Of a stretch of 64,000 nucleotides of DNA, positions 53,903 to 61,472 are shown piece after piece. Both the position numbers and the translations under genes were made by a program. The notes under the pieces were generated by a model. It ran no database searches, was not told where the DNA came from, and saw only the letters and a list, made by a program, of their open reading frames with translations. Numbering within the stretch: position 1 is the first letter of the stretch; every line of letters starts with the position of its first letter. Origin of the DNA: Bacillus sp. RO2 (GTDB taxonomy: Bacteria > Bacillota > Bacilli > Bacillales > Bacillaceae_I); NCBI RefSeq assembly GCF_012911845.1, contig NZ_JAAXCU010000057.1, positions 186,001 to 250,000 on the forward strand, given 5' to 3'.

Positions 53903-54547
53903 TTACAAACAGAGATCTTTATCTTCACTAACACCACGAGAACACCTGTCACGAACTTCCACCTTTTCCACATACCAAAAATTATTTTCTTTCAACATCG
54001 TGAGTTTTACATCGCTGCCGGCAACAGAATCATCCCGAATTCCATAACTCATGATATAGCCTTCCGCTTCATCCTCATCTGAAAAATCAATTCTTGTGTT
54101 AATTTCCCACACATCCATACCAAGTCCATAGCTGGTTTCTACATCCAACATCCATGCATTCATTAATAATCCTGGACTTTTCCAACTTTGATTGGCAGTC
54201 CCAAGAGCTTGATCATATTCTCCATCCCACTCACGCCAATTCGTAACTCCTTTTTGCCAACCAGTTTCTTTCGCTAACGAATCATCTATCAAGTACTCCC
54301 AAAGCTGTACATCCACATCTCTCCATAGATGAGGGACTTGATCTTTAGGAATGGTGATGAATTCTCCAGTTTCCTCTTCCGCAGGTTGTTGGGAAAGCGT
54401 TTCTATCTCCATTTCTTTCTCTTCTAGTTGCGCATAGACTTCCACTATTTCGGTTTCCAACTCTGTGACTTTTTCTTGGTGAACATCTGTATTAGAGCAA
54501 CCGCTAAACAATACTCCTACTAAAAATAGAGTGACTACACGTTTCAC
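53903..54547 (-). CDS. Hypothetical lipoprotein with coiled coil
   Basis: A 214-residue protein that I do not recognise. The start is GTG with GGGGGG upstream on the minus strand. The signal MKRVVTLFLVGVLFSGC has a clear lipobox with Cys17. Residues about 25-52 form a short coiled coil (KVTELETEIVEVYAQLEEKE). The rest is a globular domain rich in Trp and acidic residues, with no catalytic motif. Late residues (KLTMLKENNFWYVEKVEVRD) resemble the Cys- or lumazine-type NTF2-like immunity and lipoprotein domains, but only weakly. It may be a forespore or cell-surface protein since spore coat genes follow upstream on the same strand; this is a guess. Confidence 0.7.
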   Translation of the reverse strand: MKRVVTLFLVGVLFSGCSNTDVHQEKVTELETEIVEVYAQLEEKEMEIETLSQQPAEEETGEFITIPKDQVPHLWRDVDVQLWEYLIDDSLAKETGWQKGVTNWREWDGEYDQALGTANQSWKSPGLLMNAWMLDVETSYGLGMDVWEINTRIDFSDEDEAEGYIMSYGIRDDSVAGSDVKLTMLKENNFWYVEKVEVRDRCSRGVSEDKDLCL

Positions 54548-54741
54548 CCAATTCCCCCCTAAAAACGAAATTTGTTTAATTTTACCACAAAAAAATGGAG
54601 TAATTTACCTAAATGAGGAAATTTCGGGTTTCGGAGATTATGCTGAAGGGTAGAGGGGAAGATACGTTTTTTTATAGCCTTATTTGAAAAAAAGCAACGA
54701 AAGATACCGGATTTCTTGGCCTCAATCGTCGCTTTAATCAT

Positions 54742-55080
54742 TTACTGCATCATCCCGTTATTTCCATATGGAAACTGGTTCGTGTAACCTTGAAACTGCT
54801 GGTATTCCTGTTGAAGTTTTGTTTGATCAGCCGGCTCCAGTCCGTACCACCCTTTTTGGAACATCACATTATAAAGCTCACGCTGACAATTCTGTGTTTC
54901 ATTAAAAATTGCAAGCAGATCCGTGTAGATTTGTTGGTTGCTTGCTTCATTTAAAGCAGTGCAATATGAATCGGTCATGTATTTTTCTGTAGCCAACATA
55001 TCGTTGATGAAATCGCGCTCATTCATTTGTGGTGTCTTGGCAACCTGCGTTTCAGGATTCTGGATTTTTTGTTGATTCAT
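54742..55080 (-). CDS. CotF-family spore coat protein (YusN-like)
   Basis: A 112-residue CotF-domain protein: MNERDFINDMLATEKYMTDS, YCTALNEASNQQIYTDLL and RELYNVMFQKGWYGLEPADQ are the diagnostic helices. The C-terminal Gln/Tyr/Gly-rich tail is usual for coat proteins. B. subtilis yusN is adjacent to yusM (proline dehydrogenase), as here. AGGAGA precedes the ATG. The shorter CotF-like gene lies 16 bp upstream in the same direction. Confidence 0.9.
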   Translation of the reverse strand: MNQQKIQNPETQVAKTPQMNERDFINDMLATEKYMTDSYCTALNEASNQQIYTDLLAIFNETQNCQRELYNVMFQKGWYGLEPADQTKLQQEYQQFQGYTNQFPYGNNGMMQ

Positions 55081-55096
55081 GTAGGTTGTCTCCTTT

Positions 55097-55378
55097 CTAT
55101 TGTAATGGCTGCTGTTGCTGCATTTGGTTCTGACCCTGGATGTGCGTCAAAATCTTTTGATAATGTCTCTGATGCATCTGGCCGGCTTTTTCAATAGCAG
55201 TGACGACTTCCTGGTCCTGGCATTGGCTTGCAAAAAAGTGCGCTTTCTTCATCGCAAGTAAATTCCAGGAAAGCATATCTGCAAAGTATAAAGAATCTTT
55301 TGTCGTTACCACATTTGGCGGCTGTGGGTAATAGCCAGGCTGCTGAGTAGTATTTTGCTGTGGTTGCTGCTGTTGCAT
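55097..55378 (-). CDS. CotF-like spore coat protein, glutamine-rich
   Basis: A small protein of about 93 residues with Gln-rich ends (MQQQQPQQNTTQQPGYYPQP and QNQMQQQQPLQ) around a CotF-like helical core, TKDSLYFADMLSWNLLAMKK then AHFFASQCQDQEVVTAI. The ATG at 55378 follows AGGAGGT with a 6-nt spacer and is preferred to an in-frame ATG 18 bp upstream that overlaps this site. Together with the next gene it makes a two-gene coat operon of related proteins. Confidence 0.85.
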   Translation of the reverse strand: MQQQQPQQNTTQQPGYYPQPPNVVTTKDSLYFADMLSWNLLAMKKAHFFASQCQDQEVVTAIEKAGQMHQRHYQKILTHIQGQNQMQQQQPLQ

Positions 55379-55573
55379 ACAACGACCTCCTATCATAATC
55401 TATCAAATGTAGAGTAACCTTTTAGCAGGAAAATATGTACGCCAAATAAAATCTACTTTATCCCAAATTGTTAATAAAGCGACAAAAATCAGCACTATTT
55501 CCCGACAAATAATTTGTATTCAAAAATTTGAAAAGATGATAAAATGAGGTTGTAATTTTATTTTTATACTCAA

Positions 55574-55587
55574 TGAAAGCGTTTACT
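55574..55587 (+). promoter_or_regulatory. cre site upstream of proline dehydrogenase
   Basis: TGAAAGCGTTTACT matches the cre consensus at 13 of 14 positions. It lies 68 bp before the start codon, in a position suited to CcpA control. Confidence 0.75.
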
Positions 55588-55654
55588 ATAAATTTCAGAA
55601 AATAGAATAAAGCAATCGGAGAGGGACACCAAGAAGAAGCGGGAGGAATATCAA

Positions 55655-56572
55655 ATGGAACAAGTAATGCGCAATACATTTTTGTATCTATCAAAAAGCA
55701 AATCATTAACCAAAATGGCAAGAAAGTACGGATTGCGTTTTGGAGCTGGCCGTTTTGTTGCAGGGGAAAGGATCGATCAAGCGGTAAAATGTATCCAAGA
55801 GCTTAACCAAAAAGACCTTTGCGTAACTATTGACTATTTAGGTGAATTTATTGATACGGAAAAAGAAGCGAATGAAATGGCAGACAACTCCATTGAAGCC
55901 ATTCGTGCAATCGGCAACGAAAACCTTGATTCTCAGTTGTCATTGAAAATGACATCCATGGGACTAGACATTTCAGAAGAAGTTGTGATGAAGAACATGC
56001 GTAGAATCCTAGATGCAGCAAAAGAACACGGTGTATTTGTCACAATTGATATGGAAGACTATTCCCGCTGCGGGAAAACCATCGATGTATTTAAAAAGCT
56101 AAGAGAAGAGTATGACAATGTCGGCACTGTAATACAAGCTTACTTGTTCAGAACGGTTAAAGACATGGAAGACCTTAATCAATACAGCCCAAATCTTCGT
56201 TTAGTTAAAGGTGCGTACAAAGAGTCACCGGAAGTTGCTTTCCCAGATAAAAAAGATGTGGACGATAACTTCAAGAAAATCATTGAAATGCATCTGCTGA
56301 ACGGAAACTACACAGCAGTTGCAACCCATGATGATGCGATGATTGAATACACAAAAGAACTCGTGAAAAAACATGGTATCTCTAAGGATCAATTTGAATT
56401 CCAAATGCTATACGGTATCCGCCCGGAACGCCAATTAGAACTTGTAAAAGAAGGCTACAAAATGCGCGTATATGTTCCATACGGTACAGACTGGTACGGA
56501 TATTTCATGCGCCGCCTAGCAGAACGCCCAGCAAACGTAGCGTTCGTATTAAAAGGAATCATCAAGAAATAA
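55655..56572 (+). CDS. fadM: Proline dehydrogenase (FadM/YusM, PutB-like)
   Basis: A 305-residue FAD-dependent proline dehydrogenase barrel. Typical segments are FVAGERIDQAVKCIQELNQK, MTSMGLDI, TIDMEDYSRCGKTIDVFKKL, RLVKGAYKESPEVAF and FQMLYGIRPERQLELVKEG, with YVPYGTDWYGYFMRRLAERP as the C-terminal substrate-binding helix. It oxidises proline to pyrroline 5-carboxylate. In B. subtilis the counterpart is encoded next to the fad genes and called FadM; direct involvement in fat breakdown is not established. Upstream is a cre site and downstream a terminator. Confidence 0.94.
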   Translation: MEQVMRNTFLYLSKSKSLTKMARKYGLRFGAGRFVAGERIDQAVKCIQELNQKDLCVTIDYLGEFIDTEKEANEMADNSIEAIRAIGNENLDSQLSLKMTSMGLDISEEVVMKNMRRILDAAKEHGVFVTIDMEDYSRCGKTIDVFKKLREEYDNVGTVIQAYLFRTVKDMEDLNQYSPNLRLVKGAYKESPEVAFPDKKDVDDNFKKIIEMHLLNGNYTAVATHDDAMIEYTKELVKKHGISKDQFEFQMLYGIRPERQLELVKEGYKMRVYVPYGTDWYGYFMRRLAERPANVAFVLKGIIKK

Positions 56573-56576
56573 TAAG

Positions 56577-56602
56577 AGAGCGTGCGTTATGCACGCTCTT
56601 TA
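56577..56602 (+). terminator. Terminator after proline dehydrogenase
   Basis: AGAGCGTGC and GCACGCTCT form a perfect stem with a 5-nt loop followed by TT and a T-rich stretch. Confidence 0.85.
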
Positions 56603-56633
56603 CGTTTATAGAATAAGTAAGTATATATAATCT

Positions 56634-56755
56634 GGTTGATTTCCGTTTTCCAGGCGCTTCGCTGCCTGCGGGCGGTCCGTGAGCTTCCTCGGCAAGCCTC
56701 CACCTAGCGCTATCTCCCTCAGGAGTCTTCGCCTTTTGCTCCAATCAACAGCTAG
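56634..56755 (-). repeat. Dispersed 135-bp element, copy 7 (reverse)
   Basis: A reverse copy whose left end (TAGCTGTTGATTGGAGC on the minus strand) is intact and whose right end is diverged (GGAAATCAACCAG). The central part is rearranged relative to other copies. It lies back to back with copy 8. Confidence 0.78.
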
Positions 56756-56775
56756 GGGTTATTAAAAACTTATGT

Positions 56776-56912
56776 TATCTGTTTTCAGGGGCCTCACCTG
56801 TCCCTTCCTCCCGCAGGGGAGTAACGGTAGATTGAGACACCGCAACGAAGTGAGGATGCTCAAGCACCGTCCCGCGGAAAGCGCAGCCATTTGCGGAAAG
56901 GAACAGCGGCTC
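56776..56912 (+). repeat. Dispersed 135-bp element, copy 8 (diverged)
   Basis: The left end reads CTGTTTTC and the right end GGAAAGGAACAG; the two still pair with two G-U wobbles. The central motifs GAGACACCGCAACGAAGTGAGG and CGCGGAAAGCGCAGCC match other copies. It is the most diverged full-length member in the window. Confidence 0.75.
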
Positions 56913-56948
56913 ATAACCACTAACTAATGTTTTATGGAAAAGAGGGAG

Positions 56949-56975
56949 CGGGCGTTTTCTGCCCGTTTTTTTCTT
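56949..56975 (+). terminator. Hairpin with T-run near the yuzL-like gene
   Basis: CGGGCGTTTTCTGCCCG forms a 5-bp stem and is followed by seven T residues on the plus strand. It lies just past the stop of the minus-strand yuzL-like gene, so it may work in both directions. Confidence 0.6.
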
Positions 56976-56981
56976 ATAACA

Positions 56982-57128
56982 TCAGTCTTGCATGTTCTGT
57001 TTCCCGTACTGCTGATTGTTGCTCGTCTTTTTACCGCTATAGTCCATCTCTACAGTAGGACCTGCGTTTCCTTTTACACTCGCAGCACTTTTTGCTGCAT
57101 GAGAAGGTTGTTTTTTCAACTTTGCCAT
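56982..57128 (-). CDS. YuzL-like small basic protein, probable spore-associated
   Basis: A 48-residue open frame on the minus strand with GTGGAGGTGAG seven bases before the ATG. It encodes MAKLKKQPSHAAKSAASVKG, then a segment around GNAGPTVEMDYSGKK, and ends in QQYGKQNMQD. The Lys/Gln/Asn-rich, low-hydrophobic composition and the KGNAGPT core resemble the YuzL family of small Bacillus proteins and small acid-soluble spore proteins. YuzL lies in the same neighbourhood of B. subtilis as far as I recall. It is too short for most automatic gene finders. A long plus-strand frame overlapping it lacks a ribosome binding site and looks spurious. Confidence 0.72.
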   Translation of the reverse strand: MAKLKKQPSHAAKSAASVKGNAGPTVEMDYSGKKTSNNQQYGKQNMQD

Positions 57129-57220
57129 GATATCTCACCTCCACAATTACATTTTCCCCACACCAATCAGCTACATGCAGCGTACATTAGAAAATAATAT
57201 GGAAAATTCCTATTTATTTA

Positions 57221-57315
57221 TTGCGAAAATTTTCAAAATACTTTATAGTTAAAACCAAGGGAACTCTTACAAAGGAGATATTTTTTTGCGGTAAAAATGA
57301 ATGAGCATTCATTCA
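57221..57315 (+). promoter_or_regulatory. fad operon promoter and FadR operator
   Basis: TTGCGA (57221-57226) and TATAGT (57244-57249) are 17 bp apart. TGAATGAGCATTCATTCA (57298-57315) matches the Bacillus FadR consensus TGAATGANTANTCATTCA at all but one position. Derepression by long-chain acyl-CoA is expected. An AAAGGAGA with no start codon lies between them. Confidence 0.85.
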
Positions 57316-57335
57316 AAAACCGGTTTAACAGTTTT

Positions 57336-57470
57336 TAGCTGGTGATTGGAGCATAGGGCGTAGATTCCTATGGGAGATAGCGCTTAGAGGAGACCCTACA
57401 GGCAAAGCCGAGGAAGCTCCTCAAGCGCCCCGTGGAAAGCGAAGCCCGGTGCGGAAATCACCAGCGGTGG
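57336..57470 (+). repeat. Dispersed 135-bp element, copy 9, with compensatory end changes
   Basis: The left end is TAGCTGGTGATTGGAGC and the right end GCGGAAATCACCAGCGGTG. Compared with the common form, the left T has become G and the paired right A has become C, so the ends remain complementary. It lies between the FadR operator and the fadN start, and thus in the mRNA leader. Confidence 0.85.
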
Positions 57471-57513
57471 TTAACTAATTTTCTTTAAAACCAACTATCA
57501 AGGGGGAGGAAGA

Positions 57514-59898
57514 ATGAAACAAAGTATTAAAAAGGCTGCTGTAATCGGATCGGGAGTAATGGGATCCGGGATTGCCGCACACTTAGCAAACGTTGGAATT
57601 CCTACAATCTTGTTAGATATCGTTCCTAACAAATTAACGAGTGAAGAAGAACAAAAAGGCTTAACACTCTCTGATAAAGCAATCCGAAACAAGTTTACAA
57701 GCACAGCTTTACAAAAATTATTAAAACAAAAACCCGCTCCACTTACATCCAAGTCTAATCTTGCTCTAATTGAAGCAGGAAATCTAGAAGACGACTTGGC
57801 AAAAATTGCGGATTGTGACTGGGTAATTGAAGTAATCGTTGAAAACCTGGAAATCAAAAAGCAACTTTTTGAAAAAGTAGATGCTCACCGCAAACCTGGA
57901 AGTATTATCAGCTCCAACACATCCGGTATATCCATTGAAGCGATGGCGGAAGGACGATCCGAAGATTTCAAAAAGAATTTTCTAGGAACGCACTTTTTTA
58001 ACCCACCGCGTTATCTGAAATTGCTTGAAGTGATTCCGACTAAGGACACAAGTCCAGAAGTTGTCACTTTCATCAAAACTTTCGGTGAAGATGTATTAGG
58101 AAAAGGCATCGTACTTGCAAAAGATACGCCAAACTTCATTGCAAACCGCATTGGAACGTATGGCTTACTTGTTACAGTGAATGAAATGCTTGAGGGAGGT
58201 TATAGTGTCGGAGAAGTGGACTCTGTCACAGGTCCAGCTATTGGCAAACCAAAAAGTGCCACATTCCGTACGCTTGATGTTGTAGGGTTAGATACATTCA
58301 TTCATGTAGCCAACAATGTTTACGAAAAAGTCGAGGGCAAGGAACAAGAAGTATTCCGCATTCCAGACTTTATGAACAAGATGAAGGAAAAAGGCTGGTT
58401 GGGCTCGAAATCCGGTCAAGGATTCTTCCTAAAACAAGGAAAAGAGATTCTGGAACTCAACCCAGAGACGTTGGAATATGACGCACGTAAAAAATTAAAA
58501 ACACCAGCTCTTGAAATGAGCAAACAGGCAAAAGGCTACAGCAACAAAATGAAAGCGCTTGTATATGCTGACGACCGCGCTGGAAATCTGATCTGGAGCA
58601 TTCTTGCACCAGTATTGAGCTATTCTGCTGAATTACTAGGTGAGATCGCTGATGATATCGTGGCAATTGACCAAGCGATGAAATGGGGCTTCGGCTGGGA
58701 TTATGGTCCATTTGAAACTTGGGATGCCATCGGTCTAGAACAGTCCGTCTTGAAAATGAAAGAAGACGGAGTTCCAGTTCCAAAATGGGTTGATGAAATG
58801 CTAGCGAACGGCCATCGTTCCTTCTACAAAAAAGATGGTGGAACAACTTTATTATATAACAACGGCACTTACAAAGCGCTTGAAGTAAATCCAAAAGTAG
58901 TTCACTTGAAAACATTAAAAGAAACAAATGGTGTGATCAAGAAAAACTCTGGAGCAAGCTTAATCGACCTTGGAGACGATGTGGCATTACTTGAATTCCA
59001 ATCACCAAACAATGCTATCGGGCTAGATATCATCCAAATGGTGAACTACGCGCTTGAAGAAGTAGATAAAAACTACAAAGGGCTTGTAATCGGAAACCAA
59101 GGAAAGAACTTCTGTGTAGGTGCTAACCTTGCGATGATACTAATGGAGGCACAAGACGACAATTATTTTGAAATAGAAATGGTTGTTAAGCACTTCCAAC
59201 AAGCCATGATGAATATAAAATACAGCTCTAAACCGGTAGTGGCCGCGCCATTTGGTATGACACTCGGAGGAGGAACAGAAATCTGCCTACCAACAAGCCA
59301 ACTGCAGGCATCCAGCGAAACGTATATGGGACTTGTAGAAGTCGGAGTCGGATTAATTCCTGGTGGAGGCGGAAACAAAGAGCTTTACATGAAGCACTTG
59401 AACAGCATGCCACAAGGCCTAGAGTATGATCTGCAAAAGGTTGCGAACAAAGTATTCGAACAAATTGCAACTGCAAAAGTCTCTACTTCCGCAGCGGAAG
59501 CAAGAGATCTGCACTTATTAAACAACAAAGATCAAATCAGCTTTAACGGTGACCACTTGATCCATGATGCAAAGCAAGCCGTAACAAGCTTATATGAAGC
59601 AGGGTACACGGCGCCTGTTCGCAGAAAAGTCCCTGTAGTGGGGGAAACAGGCTATGCAACGTTAATGCTTGGAGCACACAATATGCAATACTCCGGATTC
59701 ATTTCCGAGCACGACTTAAAGATCGCGAAGAAACTGGCCTACGTTATCGCAGGAGGAAATGTACCGTACGGAACAGAAGTAGATGAACAGTACCTACTAG
59801 ACCTTGAACGCGAAGCATTCCTAAGCCTAGTTGGAGAAGCAAAATCCCAACAACGTATGCAACACATGCTTGTAAAAGGAAAACCACTACGTAACTAA
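57514..59898 (+). CDS. fadN: 3-hydroxyacyl-CoA dehydrogenase/enoyl-CoA hydratase FadN
   Basis: A 794-residue bifunctional beta-oxidation enzyme. The N-terminal NAD-binding domain has AAVIGSGVMGSGIAAHLANV and SNTSGISIEAMA. The catalytic part has GTHFFNPPRYLKLLEVIPTK and DTPNFIANRIG. A C-terminal crotonase region (about 480-700) includes VIGNQGKNFCVGANLAMIL, AAPFGMTLGGGTEI and GVGLIPGGGGNKE. The order, dehydrogenase first, is the Bacillus FadN type and reversed from E. coli FadB. GGGGAGG precedes the ATG. It leads the fadN-fadA-fadE operon, separated from its promoter by a repeat element. Confidence 0.97.
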   Translation: MKQSIKKAAVIGSGVMGSGIAAHLANVGIPTILLDIVPNKLTSEEEQKGLTLSDKAIRNKFTSTALQKLLKQKPAPLTSKSNLALIEAGNLEDDLAKIADCDWVIEVIVENLEIKKQLFEKVDAHRKPGSIISSNTSGISIEAMAEGRSEDFKKNFLGTHFFNPPRYLKLLEVIPTKDTSPEVVTFIKTFGEDVLGKGIVLAKDTPNFIANRIGTYGLLVTVNEMLEGGYSVGEVDSVTGPAIGKPKSATFRTLDVVGLDTFIHVANNVYEKVEGKEQEVFRIPDFMNKMKEKGWLGSKSGQGFFLKQGKEILELNPETLEYDARKKLKTPALEMSKQAKGYSNKMKALVYADDRAGNLIWSILAPVLSYSAELLGEIADDIVAIDQAMKWGFGWDYGPFETWDAIGLEQSVLKMKEDGVPVPKWVDEMLANGHRSFYKKDGGTTLLYNNGTYKALEVNPKVVHLKTLKETNGVIKKNSGASLIDLGDDVALLEFQSPNNAIGLDIIQMVNYALEEVDKNYKGLVIGNQGKNFCVGANLAMILMEAQDDNYFEIEMVVKHFQQAMMNIKYSSKPVVAAPFGMTLGGGTEICLPTSQLQASSETYMGLVEVGVGLIPGGGGNKELYMKHLNSMPQGLEYDLQKVANKVFEQIATAKVSTSAAEARDLHLLNNKDQISFNGDHLIHDAKQAVTSLYEAGYTAPVRRKVPVVGETGYATLMLGAHNMQYSGFISEHDLKIAKKLAYVIAGGNVPYGTEVDEQYLLDLEREAFLSLVGEAKSQQRMQHMLVKGKPLRN

Positions 59899-59919
59899 AC
59901 TAGTTCGTTAAAAATTTCA

Positions 59920-60055
59920 TAGCTGTTGATTGAAGCAAAAGGCGAAGATTCCTGAGGGAGATAGCGCTAGCTGGAGACCCCACAGGCGAAGCCGAGGAGG
60001 CTCACGTCAGCCCCTAGGAAAGCGAAGCCATTTGCGGAAATCAACAGCGGTGTTT
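59920..60055 (+). repeat. Dispersed 135-bp element, copy 10, between fadN and fadA
   Basis: The copy has left end TAGCTGTTGATTGAAGC and right end GCGGAAATCAACAGCGGTG. It fills almost all of the 200-bp gap between fadN and fadA. Confidence 0.88.
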
Positions 60056-60098
60056 AAAGCAAAACCTACTAAACTACTAGAAAAGCGAGGGGAGCATT

Positions 60099-61277
60099 TT
60101 GAAAGAAGCGGTTATTGTTGCTGGTGCAAGAACACCAGTCGGAAGATCAAGAAAAGGATCACTAGCTACAGTTCGACCAGATGATCTAGGGGCATTAGTA
60201 GTAAAAGAAACACTTAAACGAGCAGGAAACTATGATGGTCCAATCGATGACCTTATTTTCGGATGTGCGATGCCAGAAGCAGAACAAGGTCTCAATATGG
60301 CAAGAAACATCGGAGGATTAGCTGGACTTCCATCAAGCGTACCTGCAATTACCATAAATAGATATTGTTCTTCAGGCTTACAGACCATTGCCTATGCAGC
60401 AGAACGAATCATGCTTGGACACTCTGAATCCATCATCGCCGGTGGAGCAGAATCTATGAGCATGGTGCCAATGGTTGGCCATACTGTAAGACCAAATGCA
60501 AGACTTGTTGATTCCGCACCAGAGTACTACATGGGGATGGGCCACACTGCGGAACAAGTAGCCCTGAAATACGGTGTAAGTCGTGAAGACCAGGATGCGT
60601 TCGCCGTTCGCAGTCATGAGCGTGCTGCACGAGCAATTCAAGAAGGAAAGTTTGTGGATGAAATCGTCCCTGTGGATGTAACGTTGCGTAAGGTTGGATC
60701 CAACCACAAATTACAAGAATCAACCTTCACTTTCAGTCAGGATGAAGGTGTAAGAGCAGGTACTTCCATGGAAGTATTGAGCAAACTTCGCCCTGCATTT
60801 AATGTCAAAGGTTCCGTAACAGCAGGAAACTCTTCCCAAACAAGTGACGGAGCAGCATCAGTTCTTGTTATGGAAAGAGAAAGAGCGGAAGCACTAGGAT
60901 TAAAACCGATCGCTAAATTCCGATCCTTCGCAGTAGGTGGCGTACCACCGGAAGTAATGGGAATTGGACCGGTAGTGGCAATCCCTAAAGCACTTAAACT
61001 GGCAGGCTTGGAACTTTCCGATATCGGCTTACTAGAATTAAACGAAGCCTTTGCATCCCAAGCAATCCAAGTTATGCGCGAGTTGAATCTTGACGAAGAC
61101 AAAGTGAATGTAAACGGTGGAGCAATCGCCCTAGGTCACCCACTTGGATGCACAGGCTCCAAACTGACCCTGACCCTCCTACACGAAATGCAACGCCGCA
61201 ACGAACAGTTCGGTATCGTCAGCATGTGTATCGGCGGAGGAATGGGAGCCGCAGGAGTATTCGAATTACTGGCATAA
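60099..61277 (+). CDS. fadA: Acetyl-CoA acyltransferase (thiolase) FadA
   Basis: A 392-residue thiolase. The nucleophile is Cys90 in ITINRYCSSGLQTIAYAAER. The C-terminal pair is NGGAIALGHPLGCTGSKL (His) and VSMCIGGGMGAAGVFELL (Cys). It carries out the last step of the beta-oxidation cycle on FadN products. The start is TTG at 60099, 9 nt after GAGGGGAG; no ATG is available nearby. It is flanked on both sides by dispersed repeat copies inside the operon. Confidence 0.97.
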   Translation: MKEAVIVAGARTPVGRSRKGSLATVRPDDLGALVVKETLKRAGNYDGPIDDLIFGCAMPEAEQGLNMARNIGGLAGLPSSVPAITINRYCSSGLQTIAYAAERIMLGHSESIIAGGAESMSMVPMVGHTVRPNARLVDSAPEYYMGMGHTAEQVALKYGVSREDQDAFAVRSHERAARAIQEGKFVDEIVPVDVTLRKVGSNHKLQESTFTFSQDEGVRAGTSMEVLSKLRPAFNVKGSVTAGNSSQTSDGAASVLVMERERAEALGLKPIAKFRSFAVGGVPPEVMGIGPVVAIPKALKLAGLELSDIGLLELNEAFASQAIQVMRELNLDEDKVNVNGGAIALGHPLGCTGSKLTLTLLHEMQRRNEQFGIVSMCIGGGMGAAGVFELLA

Positions 61278-61298
61278 ATATTTTCTATTAAAATAATT

Positions 61299-61432
61299 TA
61301 GCTGATGATTGGAGCACAGGGCGAAGACTCCTGAGGGAGATAGCGTTAGGTGGAGACCCCGCAACGAAGTGAGGAGGCTCCAGCAACGCCCCTAGGAAAG
61401 CGAAGCCCGGTGCGGAAATCAGCAGCGGTGTA
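61299..61432 (+). repeat. Dispersed 135-bp element, copy 11, between fadA and fadE
   Basis: The copy has left end TAGCTGATGATTGGAGC and right end GCGGAAATCAGCAGCGGTG, with one mismatched pair between the ends. It occupies most of the 195-bp gap between fadA and fadE. Confidence 0.87.
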
Positions 61433-61472
61433 AGAGTAAACCTATTTATTTTACAAACGGGAGGAAAACAAA

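Noticed and set aside
54559-54741. Minus-strand open frame of 60 codons between the lipoprotein and CotF genes
   Set aside because: No ribosome binding site and no recognisable features; its start abuts the CotF stop by chance.
56934-57197. Plus-strand open frame of 87 codons
   Set aside because: It overlaps the better supported minus-strand YuzL-like gene, begins inside a hairpin and has no ribosome binding site.
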